Assembly: GCA_003343565.1 (NCBI GenBank) | Contig: QALA01000087.1 | Location: forward strand, 1 to 45,901 | DNA from: Verrucomicrobiota bacterium | GTDB taxonomy: Bacteria > Verrucomicrobiota > Verrucomicrobiia > Opitutales > Intestinicryptomonadaceae | Length of the DNA stretch: 45,901 nt | Direction: 5' to 3' | Shown here: piece by piece, positions 8,703 through 16,890 of the stretch | Layout: the number at the start of each line of letters is the position of its first letter | Position numbering within the stretch: position 1 is the first letter of the stretch | The notes under the pieces: model-generated | What the model was told of the DNA's origin: nothing | Seen by the model: the letters and a program-made list of their open reading frames with translations, nothing else | Databases searched by the model: none | Made by a program: the position numbers and the translations under genes

Positions 8703-8764
8703 AAAGAGCCGAACAAGCGGCCGAAAGAATCCGCGCGAGCCGGCCGAAAACGCGGCGCGCAAAA

Positions 8765-10897
8765 TCAGTTGCGCTTGCGGATTCCGATTTCCCCTTTGAG
8801 CGCCTCCTTGACCACGGGGTCGTTGCCAAAACAACGGCGGACGTCGTCGAGCGTCCACGATTCAATCTTGGCGATGTCGAGCTTTGAAACGCCCTCGTTG
8901 GGAACAAGCACCTTGTTGCGCTTCAGGTGAATCTTGCCGCTCATCGACACCGACGAGTTCCACACGCGGCAATCCTCGACGTAGTTGACGCGCGGATAGT
9001 CGGCAGTCAGCTGTTTTTCCAATTTTGGATAGCGCTTCTTGTAGAGCTCGGAATTTACGTCGACTTCCTTGTAGTACTTGTCGGCATTGCGCTTCAGGGC
9101 CGCGCCGTACTTTTCGTCCGTCCACTCCTGCTGGCTCATTCCCGACTGGCAGTCGATAAACACGTTTCTGCGCCCGATATTGTCTCCGCCGCCGTGCACG
9201 TAGATCGCGCCGAAGGCCGGCGCCCCGCCCATGTTGCCGACTTTGCAAAATATGTTTTTCTCTATCAGCTGCCCCGCGGAACCGTCGTCGACGTAAACCC
9301 CGCAAACTATCGCGCGCGGATCCGGCGGAAGCGTGTCCGTAAAGAAGTTGTGGCGTATGACATTGCCCTGCGTGGTCTGGTTGCGACCGGTGTAGACGAC
9401 GCCCATGTCGCTGCCCTCTATTCCGCAGCGGTCGAAGATGTTGCGCTCTATGACAAGCTCGTTGCCGCTGTGCCCCATCGTCACATGCGGGTGGTTGCGT
9501 ATTTCGTTATTCCTGAAGGCGATCGCGACTCCGGAGATGCTGACTGCGGCGTTGTTGCACGGAATCAGGCGGGCGTTGTCGAAAAATTCGCAATCTTCGA
9601 TTGCGCTGTCCGAACGATCGAGGGTCTTTCTGTCTCCGCCTTCCATTCTGACCACGCCGTAGGCCATGTCGTAAAATTTGCAACCCGATATTTTGTTGCG
9701 CTTTGAGGCCGACTTGCCCGTCACAGACACCGCGCGGCCGCAGCCGTGAATGTCGCAATCCTCAATCTTCAAATCCGAGCAGTTGTTGGCGGCAATCGCC
9801 ATGCCCCGCGCGGCGGACATGTCCAGGCCCTTTACGGTGAAGTTGTTTATTCCCGCAAGCTCTATGAACGGCTTTTCAATCATAGAAAAATAGAGCGGCA
9901 CGTTGTCGGCGGGCTTTTCCTTAAACATGACGTAGAATACGCCGGCGTCGCGGTCTATGTAGTACTCTCCGTCGCGGTCAAGCTCCTCAAGAAGGTTTAT
10001 CACCTTATAGCCGCGCATGCATATGTCGAATCCCCCGACCCAGCTGGCGGGATCGTCCTTTGAGGGCGGCGGCGGATTGTTGGAATACACCCCGTACTGG
10101 TGCGGAGATTCAAGGGTAATGGTCTTGTTCTGCGGATCTATCTTCTTTATTTTGATTTCGTCATAGGCCCACCCCGCGGAGGGATAGCCGCTTATGTATG
10201 CGTCCGGCGCGCCTATCCAACGCTCGGTGCGCGGAAGGGCGTAGCGGAATGTCGCCCCGCGGATATTTTTGTCCGGCTTGGGTTTGTAAGCTCCCTGCCC
10301 CGCGGCTATTCCGCGCCGATAACCCGGATCCAAGACTTCGCCTATGTGAATCCGCGTTCCGTCGTTGGGATACTGCGCCAGCTTCAGAGCCTTTCCGTCG
10401 AGAAACGCCTCCATCTGCGTGGGGCTCGTCGGACTGCCGAATCCGCGCTGGCGCATCTTGCCGTAGTCGGTTATGCCCAGGGCCTTCAGGTCTATGCTGT
10501 AAAGTTTTCCCTCGGCGTCGGAGGGTATTTTGGACAATACGGACTTGTCTGAAACCTCGCGCAGCTTTCCGGCGGGAACCTTCGCGCCCCCCACAAATCT
10601 GGGCTTGGCTCCCCCCTTGGAATCCCCGATTATCGAAACTTTCTTCCCCTTAAACGATTCCGGCGCAAACCAGACGCCGCGCTCGAAAACGTATTCGCCG
10701 GGCGCGACGCGTATTTCTATCTCGGAATCCCCGGAGCGCGCCGCCGCCTCCTTCGCCCGAAACAGCGACGCGTACGGCTTTGACGCGCTGCCGTCGCCGT
10801 CCGCGTCGGAACCGGAAGGCGATATGTGTATTTGCGTCAGGGCGAACGCGCTCCCGCACGACGCCGCAACCAACATTGCCAATATTTGTTTTTTCAT
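8765..10897 (-). CDS. Secreted right-handed parallel beta-helix protein 2
   Basis: 710 residues. The N-terminal signal peptide (MKKQILAMLVAASCGSAFA, cleavage expected before LTQ) is followed by HISPSGSDADGDGSASKPYA, the same opening block as its paralogues. Next come the FVGGAKVP strand, the TQMEAFLDGKALKLAQYPND block, GAPDAYISGYPSAGWAYDEI, the GEYYIDRDAGVFYVMF block and the parallel-helix turns with NHPHVTMGHSGNELVIERN. The YTGRNQTTQGN and GVYVDDGSAG turns and a YPKLEKQL closing segment complete it. GGAGGAG lies just before the ATG, with a TATAAA about 18 nt upstream of the start. Similarity to protein 3 is higher than to protein 1, judged by eye. It is presumably exported and acts on a polysaccharide; no catalytic triad can be assigned with confidence. 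A GH141-like hydrolase or lyase-like role are both open. Confidence 0.87.
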   Translation of the reverse strand: MKKQILAMLVAASCGSAFALTQIHISPSGSDADGDGSASKPYASLFRAKEAAARSGDSEIEIRVAPGEYVFERGVWFAPESFKGKKVSIIGDSKGGAKPRFVGGAKVPAGKLREVSDKSVLSKIPSDAEGKLYSIDLKALGITDYGKMRQRGFGSPTSPTQMEAFLDGKALKLAQYPNDGTRIHIGEVLDPGYRRGIAAGQGAYKPKPDKNIRGATFRYALPRTERWIGAPDAYISGYPSAGWAYDEIKIKKIDPQNKTITLESPHQYGVYSNNPPPPSKDDPASWVGGFDICMRGYKVINLLEELDRDGEYYIDRDAGVFYVMFKEKPADNVPLYFSMIEKPFIELAGINNFTVKGLDMSAARGMAIAANNCSDLKIEDCDIHGCGRAVSVTGKSASKRNKISGCKFYDMAYGVVRMEGGDRKTLDRSDSAIEDCEFFDNARLIPCNNAAVSISGVAIAFRNNEIRNHPHVTMGHSGNELVIERNIFDRCGIEGSDMGVVYTGRNQTTQGNVIRHNFFTDTLPPDPRAIVCGVYVDDGSAGQLIEKNIFCKVGNMGGAPAFGAIYVHGGGDNIGRRNVFIDCQSGMSQQEWTDEKYGAALKRNADKYYKEVDVNSELYKKRYPKLEKQLTADYPRVNYVEDCRVWNSSVSMSGKIHLKRNKVLVPNEGVSKLDIAKIESWTLDDVRRCFGNDPVVKEALKGEIGIRKRN

Positions 10898-10901
10898 AAT
10901 T

Positions 10902-10920
10902 CTCCTCCGTCTTATTTATA
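10902..10920 (-). promoter_or_regulatory. Shine-Dalgarno and -10-like box of beta-helix protein 2
   Basis: On the minus strand GGAGGAG (10908-10902) precedes the ATG at 10897 by 4 nt, and TATAAA (10920-10915) lies just upstream of it. No good -35 box was found 16-18 nt further upstream, so the promoter part is weak. Confidence 0.4.
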
Positions 10921-11000
10921 CAATTCCAATTTTAAACTCCCCGCGCGCTCTCTTGAATCGCCCGCCCCGCGGCGTTCCGGCAACGGCCTTTAGGCCGCCG

Positions 11001-11065
11001 CTTCCAAACCTTGCTTCCAAATTTTACTTTCAAATTTTGCCTTCAAATCTCGCTTTCAAGCCGCC
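11001..11065. repeat. Five tandem 13-bp repeats
   Basis: Five head-to-tail 13-bp units: CTTCCAAACCTTG, CTTCCAAATTTTA, CTTTCAAATTTTG, CCTTCAAATCTCG and CTTTCAAGCCGCC. The consensus is CTTTCAAATTTTG. They lie between beta-helix genes 2 and 3, in the gap upstream of gene 2. Confidence 0.75.
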
Positions 11066-11148
11066 GCCTGCGGAAGCTTCCGCCCCCCCCGGAGAGACTC
11101 CCTCCCTTCCGCGCGCCCGTTCGCGCGCGAAAAAAGGCGAAAGATAAA

Positions 11149-13251
11149 TCAGTTCTTCTGCACCCCTATCGGAAGCTTTAGATTCTTTTTGACAAGCGGG
11201 TCGTCGCCAAAATATTTGTCCACAAGGTCCAGCGTCCAAAACTTCACGCCGATCGCCTGAGCGCAGGAAATGCCCTTGTTGGGTTTCAGGGGCTTGTTGT
11301 TGCGCAAAATCATGTTTCCGTTCAGCGACATCGGCGTGCAAAATACTTTGTTGCGCTCGGTGAAATTCTCGCGCGGAGCCTCCGGATCGAAGAGCTTGGC
11401 GAGCTTCGGGTATCGCTTTTGGTAGACTTCGCTGTTGACGTCGACCTCCTTGTAGAACCGGTGGGCCTCGCGCTTTAGAGCCGCCGCCCAGCGTTCGTTA
11501 GTCCAAGTCTGCTGGCCGACGCCCGACTCGCACGCTATGAATACGTTTTCGCGCGCGAGATTGTCGCAGCCGCCGTGGTAATAGACCGCCCCGAAGCTCG
11601 ACGAATGCCCGATTGATCCCGTGCGGCAAAAGATGTTGTTCTCGATGAGCGTGCCCCCCGAACCGTCGTCGACATACACGCCGCACATCATCGCGCCGGG
11701 ATCCGGAGGAAGATTTTGCGAAAAGAAGTTGCGGCGTATGACATTGCCCTGATCGCTCTGATTGCGACCGGTGTAGGTCACGCCCATGTCGCTGGAGCCC
11801 TTGCAGCAGCGCACGAAGGTGTTGCGCTCTATGAGCATGTCGTTTCCGCTGTATTGTATGCAGACGTGCGGGTGGTCGTGGAAGTCGCAGTTGCGGACGG
11901 TGTTTCCCACGCCGCCCATGCCCAAAGCCGGCGAATAGTTCATTCGCAGCCTCGCATTGTTAAAGAGCTCGCAGTTTTCCATCAGGTTGTCCCCGCGCTC
12001 AAGGGTTTTCCTGTTTCCCCCATGGATACGCGCGCCGCCAAGCGCGCAGTTGTAAACGCGCGAGCGCAGGAGCTTGCACTTCCTGCCGGAAATGTTCGGC
12101 CCCAAGCCGCTGTTGAAAAAGTCACAGGAATCCACGACGCATTCGGTACAGTTTGCCATTCGAAGCGCCTCCCAGCGGCTGACCGCAAAGTTTATGCCGC
12201 TCAAACGCGCGCCGGCGACGTCCCGAAACGAGATAAACGGTTCGGACAATACGGAAAAATAAAACGAACTGCCCTCGTCCGGCCGCTTGGCGAGCATGAC
12301 GTAAAAAATTCCGTTCTGCCGGTCGATGTAGTACTCCCCGTTGCGGTCGAGCTCCTCAAGAAGATTGTAAACTTGAAAGCCGCGAACGGCAACGTCGCCG
12401 GGCTTGATCTTTCCGTTTTTGTCGGGAACGCAGCTCCAGACGCCGTAAATGTGCGGCGTCTCAAGTTCGATTGTTCCGGCTTGAACGTCTATCTTCTTTA
12501 TTTTTATCTGGTCGTCCGCCCAGCCGACCGACAAATTTCCGCGGATAAACGCCTCCGGCGCGCCGGCCCACCGCGCGGTGCGCGGCTCCGTATATTTGAA
12601 TGTCGCCCCGCGAATGTTTTTGTCGGGCTTGGGCTTGTAAGCCCCCTGCCCGAAGGCTATTGCGCGCACATGCCCCTCGTCGATTACCTCGCCGATTTTC
12701 ATTATGCGCTCGTCGTTGGGATACTGCGCGTTAGTCAGCGGGCGCATGTCCAAGAATGCCTCCATCTCGGTCGGCCTGCTGCCGGTTCCGAATCCGCGCT
12801 GCTGCATTTTCCCGTAGTCGGAAACGCCGGCCGCCTTCAAGTCTATATAAAACAGCTTGCCCTCGGCGTCGGACGGTATCTTGGCCAGCACGGATTTGTC
12901 CGTCACTTCCTTGAGCGCGGAGGCCGGAAGCTTTCCGCCCCCTATGAATACCGGCCTGTTGCCGTCTTTGTCGGCCTCGCCCGCAATGGACAGGTTTACG
13001 CCCTTCAAATCGGAGGCCGAAAACGAAACTCCCTTTCCAATGAAATACTCGCCGGGGCACACCACTATCTCGACGTCGCCTCGCGGCGCGCTCTTGAGAG
13101 CCGCCTTCGCCCGCGCGAGGCTGCCGTAGGGGCTTTGCCTCGTTCCGTTTCCGCCCGTATCCGAACCCTTCGGAGAAATGAAAATCTGCGTTGCCGCCAA
13201 AGCCGCCGAACATGCGGCAAAAACCCCCATCGAAAAAACAAACTTTTTCAT
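11149..13251 (-). CDS. Secreted right-handed parallel beta-helix protein 3
   Basis: 700 residues from ATG 13251. The open frame runs another 220 codons upstream, but that part is antisense to an esterase pseudogene and spacer. The ATG at 13251 starts a good signal peptide (MKKFVFSMGVFAACSAALA) followed by ATQIFISPKGSDTGGNGTRQ. Shared blocks with the two paralogues are FIGGGKLPAS, TEMEAFLDMRPLTNAQYPND, GAPEAFIRGNLSVGWADDQI, GEYYIDRQNGIFYVML, HPHVCIQYSGNDMLIERN, YTGRNQSDQGN, GVYVDDGSGG and YPKLAKLF. No Shine-Dalgarno is visible; a TTGACA box ends 30 nt before the ATG, so the mRNA may be leaderless. A decayed copy of its 5' end and upstream region lies at 14179-14430. The function is inferred as extracytoplasmic polysaccharide processing, with a GH141-like fold the nearest guess. 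Confidence 0.86.
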   Translation of the reverse strand: MKKFVFSMGVFAACSAALAATQIFISPKGSDTGGNGTRQSPYGSLARAKAALKSAPRGDVEIVVCPGEYFIGKGVSFSASDLKGVNLSIAGEADKDGNRPVFIGGGKLPASALKEVTDKSVLAKIPSDAEGKLFYIDLKAAGVSDYGKMQQRGFGTGSRPTEMEAFLDMRPLTNAQYPNDERIMKIGEVIDEGHVRAIAFGQGAYKPKPDKNIRGATFKYTEPRTARWAGAPEAFIRGNLSVGWADDQIKIKKIDVQAGTIELETPHIYGVWSCVPDKNGKIKPGDVAVRGFQVYNLLEELDRNGEYYIDRQNGIFYVMLAKRPDEGSSFYFSVLSEPFISFRDVAGARLSGINFAVSRWEALRMANCTECVVDSCDFFNSGLGPNISGRKCKLLRSRVYNCALGGARIHGGNRKTLERGDNLMENCELFNNARLRMNYSPALGMGGVGNTVRNCDFHDHPHVCIQYSGNDMLIERNTFVRCCKGSSDMGVTYTGRNQSDQGNVIRRNFFSQNLPPDPGAMMCGVYVDDGSGGTLIENNIFCRTGSIGHSSSFGAVYYHGGCDNLARENVFIACESGVGQQTWTNERWAAALKREAHRFYKEVDVNSEVYQKRYPKLAKLFDPEAPRENFTERNKVFCTPMSLNGNMILRNNKPLKPNKGISCAQAIGVKFWTLDLVDKYFGDDPLVKKNLKLPIGVQKN

Positions 13252-13258
13252 GGAACAA

Positions 13259-13287
13259 GTTTTTAACGCCGAAGCGCAATTTGTCAA
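13259..13287 (-). promoter_or_regulatory. Candidate leaderless promoter of beta-helix protein 3
   Basis: Minus strand: TTGACA (13287-13282), 16-nt spacer, then TAAAAA (13265-13260) and, after 8 nt, the ATG at 13251. The same arrangement is degraded in the second copy of this region (CTGACA, start codon changed to GTA). Confidence 0.5.
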
Positions 13288-13357
13288 CCACCATCTGCCT
13301 ATGCGCCGCGGACTAACGTCTTGACACGCCAAGAGAACGCGATAAGTTTTCGAATCC

Positions 13358-13617
13358 GCAAGAAGGGGCGCTGCAATTTTTCCGAACCGGCTCAAATTCC
13401 GCTTTTGGCTTTCGCAAAACATAATCAGACTTCCAAAGCTTTCAAAAGCGGCGACAGCGTCTGCCCTGCGGAGGGCGGCATCGGGCGCGGAAAGTTTCCC
13501 GACGCCAACCGGGCCAAACCCGGCCGCATGCAAAAAGTTTTGAACACGCGCAAAAACTATTCCAAAGGGCTTGGGAAAATGGCTTCCGTTCTCGCGGAGA
13601 GCGAGCCTGCGGCATTC
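13358..13617 (+). pseudogene. Broken copy of the SGNH esterase gene
   Basis: This segment is a decayed duplicate of the 5' third of the esterase gene at 14455. Matching pieces include GCAATTTTTCCG, AATTCCGCTTTT, CAAAAGCGGCGACA, GGGCGCGGAAAGTTT and TGAACACGCGCAAAAACTAT. The start codon position reads GCA instead of ATG. About 195 bp are deleted between the codons for CLVGDS and GRGKF, removing the catalytic GDSIT block. The protein remnant still shows QTSKAFKSGD and RMQKVLNTRKNYSKGLGKMA. Similarity fades at about 13617, some 75 bases before the isomerase gene. It is almost certainly non-functional. Confidence 0.82.
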
Positions 13618-13691
13618 GACGTGCAACTGCGCAAAACCCTGCGCATAATGACGGACCCGATAGAATTTCCCAATGAAAAGGAGAGTGTGAA

Positions 13692-14171
13692 ATGAAAATA
13701 GCAATAGGAGCCGACCCATTCGCCTACGATTTGAAAAAGACGGTAGAACGCCACTTGCGCGGGCGCGGGGCGGAAGTCGTCGACGTCGACGGGTATTCCG
13801 GACGCCCATACTACGATGTCGCAGAGGTCGCCGCGAAGTCGGTGGCGTCCGGCGGCGCGGACAGGGCAGTTCTATTCTGCGGTACGGGAGCCGGAATGGC
13901 GATTGTGGCAAACAAGGTTTGCGGAATACGCGCGGTCTGCGTGGAGTCCGTCTTTGCGGCGAAGAAAGCCGGGGCGATAAACGACGCCAATGTCGTCTCT
14001 ATGGGCGCTATGATAGTCGGCGGACCGATGGCGTGCGAGATGGTCGACGCATGGCTCGACACCGGATTTACCGAGGGCCTTGAACAGTTCAAAGAGTTTC
14101 TTGAGACCGCCCGCTCAAAGGCGGCGGAAATAGACGCCGCCAACCGGTCCGTCCCCGTTCCGAAAGAATGA
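13692..14171 (+). CDS. RpiB/LacA/LacB-family sugar isomerase
   Basis: 159 residues, normal for the RpiB/LacA/LacB fold. The phosphate-binding segment FCGTGAGMAIVANK (62-75) with the catalytic-type Cys63, the downstream GIRAV and the NDANVVSMGAMIVGG segment are clear. Two positions that are usually His in RpiB differ: the N-terminal DH is D8-P9, and the H of HNxxN is Ile (AINDAN). The substrate may therefore not be ribose 5-phosphate. The family also contains DhuI, which isomerises the unsaturated-uronate product DHU (known for streptococci), and tetrulose-phosphate isomerases. With kdgK and secreted beta-helix proteins nearby, a uronate-linked isomerase is attractive (inference). AAGGAG lies 8 nt before the ATG. 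The gene sits between the two copies of a duplicated block. Confidence 0.84.
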   Translation: MKIAIGADPFAYDLKKTVERHLRGRGAEVVDVDGYSGRPYYDVAEVAAKSVASGGADRAVLFCGTGAGMAIVANKVCGIRAVCVESVFAAKKAGAINDANVVSMGAMIVGGPMACEMVDAWLDTGFTEGLEQFKEFLETARSKAAEIDAANRSVPVPKE

Positions 14172-14178
14172 TTCCCCG

Positions 14179-14348
14179 CACGATGCGCTCTTGAAAGCCG
14201 CCTTCGCCCGCGCGATGCTGCCGCGGGGGCTGTGTCGCGTTCCGTTTCCGCCCGTATCCGAACCCTTCGGAAAAATGAAAATCTGCGTTGCCGCCAATGC
14301 CGCCGAACGCGCGGCAAAAATCCCCGACAAAAAAACAAACTTTTTTAC
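14179..14348 (-). pseudogene. 5' fragment of a beta-helix gene (decayed duplicate)
   Basis: Minus-strand copy of the first ~55 codons of the beta-helix gene that starts at 13251, giving a remnant reading KKFVFLSGIFAARSAALA, then ATQIFIFPKGSDTGGNGTRH. The reading frame survives, but the start codon equivalent reads GTA. The sequence is cut off right after the stop of the isomerase gene, so no beta-helix body remains. The upstream spacer (14349-14430) is also duplicated, including a damaged -35 (CTGACA). Confidence 0.82.
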
Positions 14349-14417
14349 GGAGCGAGTTTTTAACGCCGAAGCGCAATTTGTCAGCCGCCGCATGCCCATG
14401 CTCCGCGGGCTAACGTC

Positions 14418-14445
14418 TTGACATGCCAAAAAAACGGGATAAATT
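14418..14445 (+). promoter_or_regulatory. Candidate leaderless promoter of the esterase gene
   Basis: TTGACA (14418-14423), 16-nt spacer, TAAATT (14440-14445), then the ATG at 14455. There is no Shine-Dalgarno between box and start. The same TTGACA exists at 13321-13326 ahead of the pseudogene copy. Confidence 0.5.
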
Positions 14446-14454
14446 TTTAAACCC

Positions 14455-15828
14455 ATGAAAAAGTACGCAGCAATTTTTTCCGCACTGGCGCTAATTCCGC
14501 TTTTCGCATTCGCAAAGCAGGACCAGACTTCAAAAGTTTTCAAGAGCGGCGACAACGTCTGCCTTGTGGGAGACAGCATCACCCACGGCGGATTTTATAC
14601 CGAAAATATCGCCCTGTTCTACATCACGCGCTTTCCCGACATGGAGCTGAAATTCCACAACCTCGGAATAAGCGGAGACTCGTGCGGCGGGATACTCGCG
14701 CGCATGGAGGACGACATCAAACCCATAAAGGCCGACATATACACGCTCATGATAGGCATGAACGACGTCGGGCGCGGAAAGTTTTCCGACGCCAACCGGT
14801 CCAAGCCCGACCACATGCAAAAGGTTTTGAACACGCGCGAAAACTATTCCAAAAGGCTTGGGAAAATAGCCTCCGTTCTCGCGCAGAACTCGCGCCGGCT
14901 TATCCTATTTACCCCGTCGATATACGACCAAACCTCCGAGGGCGAAACCGAAAACCTGTTCGGCGTAAACGACGAGCTCAAAGTCTACGGTGAAATAGGC
15001 CGCGAAATCGCGAAGAAACACAACGCGCTCGTCGTCGACATGTGGGGACAAATGGAGGCCGCAAACGCAAAGCTCCACCAGACCGACAAAAAGAAATCGG
15101 TAATCAGCAAAGACCGCGTGCACCCGCGCGATCCGGGCGGATACGTCATGGCCGCAAAATTCGTCGAGGACTTGGGCGAACCCAAATTCGTCTCCAGAAT
15201 GGAAATCGACGCCGCAAAAAAGAGCTTGGCTGAAAGCTTCAACGCCGACGTGTCCGGACTGAAATTCGACGGCGGAAAAATCTCCTTCACAGCCCTTGAG
15301 GCCGCCCTGCCCTATCCAACCACAAAGGAAAAGGACGAGTACGACAAAGTCATAAACTTCCTCCCCGAATACAACAGGGAAATTCTGCGCATAAGAAATC
15401 TTGAAGACGGCAAATATTCGCTTTCCATAGACGGCAAAAAAGTGGGCGAATACTCAGCCGGCGAGCTCTCCGACGGAATCAATCTGGCCGCAAACAAGAA
15501 AACTCCGCAATACGCCCAGGCGCGCGAAGTGGCAAAGCTTTGTTCGCAACACCGAGCGCAGTCCAGCCAATACCGCGGCATACGCGCGACGGAATTTTTC
15601 GCAAAGCTTCGCAAGCACAAAACCGACGAAGAACGCATTGAGGCCGCCAAAAAGATTGCCGCAGAAGGCAAGATAAAAAATCCGTACGTATTCGGGCTCG
15701 TAAAGAAATACCCCGAGCTGAAACCCAGGCAAAAGGAAATGGAAAAGGAGGTTTTGGAAATTATAAAGCGCGCCTACGCCGCGGCCCAGCCAAAGCCCCA
15801 CGCGTTCGAAATCGCGCCGCTCAAATAA
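14455..15828 (+). CDS. Secreted SGNH/GDSL hydrolase (carbohydrate esterase-like)
   Basis: 457 residues. The signal peptide MKKYAAIFSALALIPLFAFA is followed by an SGNH hydrolase domain to about 245. Block I is GDSITHG with nucleophile Ser41, block II is GISGDS (71-76), block III is GMND with Asn103, and block V is DRVHPRDPGGY with Asp220 and His223. All catalytic positions are present. The rest (about 245-457) is Lys/Glu-rich and helical; its function is not recognised. Family members of this size remove acetyl or other ester groups from polysaccharides or glycosides outside the cytoplasm. The gene is divergent from beta-helix gene 3 in the inferred ancestral arrangement, so joint polysaccharide breakdown is likely (inference). 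The mRNA may be leaderless. A good hairpin-plus-T terminator follows 107 nt after the stop. Confidence 0.87.
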   Translation: MKKYAAIFSALALIPLFAFAKQDQTSKVFKSGDNVCLVGDSITHGGFYTENIALFYITRFPDMELKFHNLGISGDSCGGILARMEDDIKPIKADIYTLMIGMNDVGRGKFSDANRSKPDHMQKVLNTRENYSKRLGKIASVLAQNSRRLILFTPSIYDQTSEGETENLFGVNDELKVYGEIGREIAKKHNALVVDMWGQMEAANAKLHQTDKKKSVISKDRVHPRDPGGYVMAAKFVEDLGEPKFVSRMEIDAAKKSLAESFNADVSGLKFDGGKISFTALEAALPYPTTKEKDEYDKVINFLPEYNREILRIRNLEDGKYSLSIDGKKVGEYSAGELSDGINLAANKKTPQYAQAREVAKLCSQHRAQSSQYRGIRATEFFAKLRKHKTDEERIEAAKKIAAEGKIKNPYVFGLVKKYPELKPRQKEMEKEVLEIIKRAYAAAQPKPHAFEIAPLK

Positions 15829-15934
15829 ACCGGGAGGGGCAAATCGCGGCAAGACGAGCTGCGCGCATTTCGCCGCAAATATAATGCGCACAACCGCCCG
15901 CCCCACATACCCTCACGCCGAAATACGCAATATG

Positions 15935-15971
15935 AAACGCGCGCCGAAAAATTTTCAGGCGCGTTTTTTTT
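15935..15971 (+). terminator. Intrinsic terminator after the esterase gene
   Basis: Stem AAACGCGC / GCGCGTTT with an interior GAAAAATTTTC segment, followed by a T-run (eight T's, 15964-15971, the first ones shared with the stem). Confidence 0.75.
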
Positions 15972-16054
15972 GCGAATGCGAAGCCGCCGCATTCTTGAGC
16001 CAAAGCGAATAATTCGACTCGACACCCCCGATATGCCGTGAAATCGTCCCGATA

Positions 16055-16115
16055 TATCGCGAAGTTTGACTTTGGGAAAATGAAGCAGAGTTTGGAAAAA
16101 GGCTTTCGGAAAAAG
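16055..16115 (+). repeat. Dispersed intergenic repeat, copy 2 (best copy)
   Basis: TATCGCGAAGTTTGACTTTG, then GGAAAATGAAGCAGAGTTTG and GAAAAAGGCTTTCGGAAAAAG. It matches copy 4 (41644-41707, opposite strand) over about 60 bases and the shorter copies at 16477 and 45801. Confidence 0.7.
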
Positions 16116-16476
16116 TAATTGCGAGGGGCGGACGTAGAGGTCGCAAGGGGATTGTAGTCTATATTAAATTTAGAAACAGGCGCGGGCGCGGCAGGGGTTA
16201 TTGTATCGCGCCAAAAGGTTTAATATGGCGTGTCAAACGTTTGGCCGTCTTTAACTCAACCCTTGTTCGATACCTTTTCTGTAAGGAGATAAAAAGGCTT
16301 TGCAAGGCGTTTGCAGAAAATTTGCAATTTACGGCGAGCGGGACATTTGCAGGCGTTCTCTTGAAACTCAGTTCGTAAACGCCGCTGTAGGCGGCGCAGG
16401 AGAGTTTCGGCTCGGAGCTATGAATCATTCGCCCGATGCAACTTTGGCCTTCCGGTCAGCGGACGCGGTTGTAGCG

Positions 16477-16503
16477 TATCGTGAAATTTGACTTTGGAGC
16501 CTT
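16477..16503 (+). repeat. Dispersed intergenic repeat, copy 3 (short)
   Basis: TATCGTGAAATTTGACTTTG, then GAGCCTT. It retains only the core of the repeat, about 420 bp from copy 2. Confidence 0.6.
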
Positions 16504-16826
16504 CTAATCCGCGGGTGCGATTGCAATCTCGCGCGAAATGTCGTTGCATTCCGCGCCGGTTTGTCATTTCGGCGCGAATATTTCACAGTTCGTAAGGTTC
16601 GGGAAAGGGCATGTGAAACGTCGCCTCCCCGCTCATCATGGCCCCGCGCTCTTCATGGCGCGCGGCGATTACGCGCGCAACATGCGGCCGCTGTCGATTT
16701 AGGGGACGGTTCACGGTATGGGAATAATGCGCCGTCGTTGAGCGCCTCAAAAAAACGCGCGACAGCGCGGATATAATTTCCGGACTCGCAGCCGTCGGCG
16801 TAGCGAAAAATTTTTCGGACCGTTCA

Positions 16827-16890
16827 ATGCGCCGATAAAAATGCCCTTCGGATTTCCATAAAAAATCCGTCCGGAAAATTCGCGGCGCAT
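16827..16890. other. Nested inverted repeat (possible structured RNA or DNA element)
   Basis: An outer perfect 8-bp stem (ATGCGCCG at 16827-16834 with CGGCGCAT at 16883-16890) encloses a perfect 7-bp inner stem (CGGATTT at 16849-16855 with AAATCCG at 16863-16869). The inner loop is CCATAAA. No T-run follows. It could be a structured RNA, a protein-binding DNA site or a small palindromic repeat; nothing in the context decides. Confidence 0.4.

Noticed and set aside
11001..11065. Tandem repeat as a CRISPR array
   Set aside because: Units are 13 bp without spacers and no cas gene is present.
11716..13266. 516-codon open frame on the + strand, opposite beta-helix gene 3
   Set aside because: Antisense shadow of a gene whose paralogues confirm the other strand.
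11149..13911. A 920-residue version of beta-helix protein 3 with a start at 13911
   Set aside because: The extra part lies upstream of a good signal peptide and is antisense to the esterase remnant, spacer and the 5' end of the isomerase gene.
16500..16800. A possible tRNA or small RNA gene
   Set aside because: No cloverleaf-like pairing or TTCRA-type T-loop with matching stems could be found by eye.
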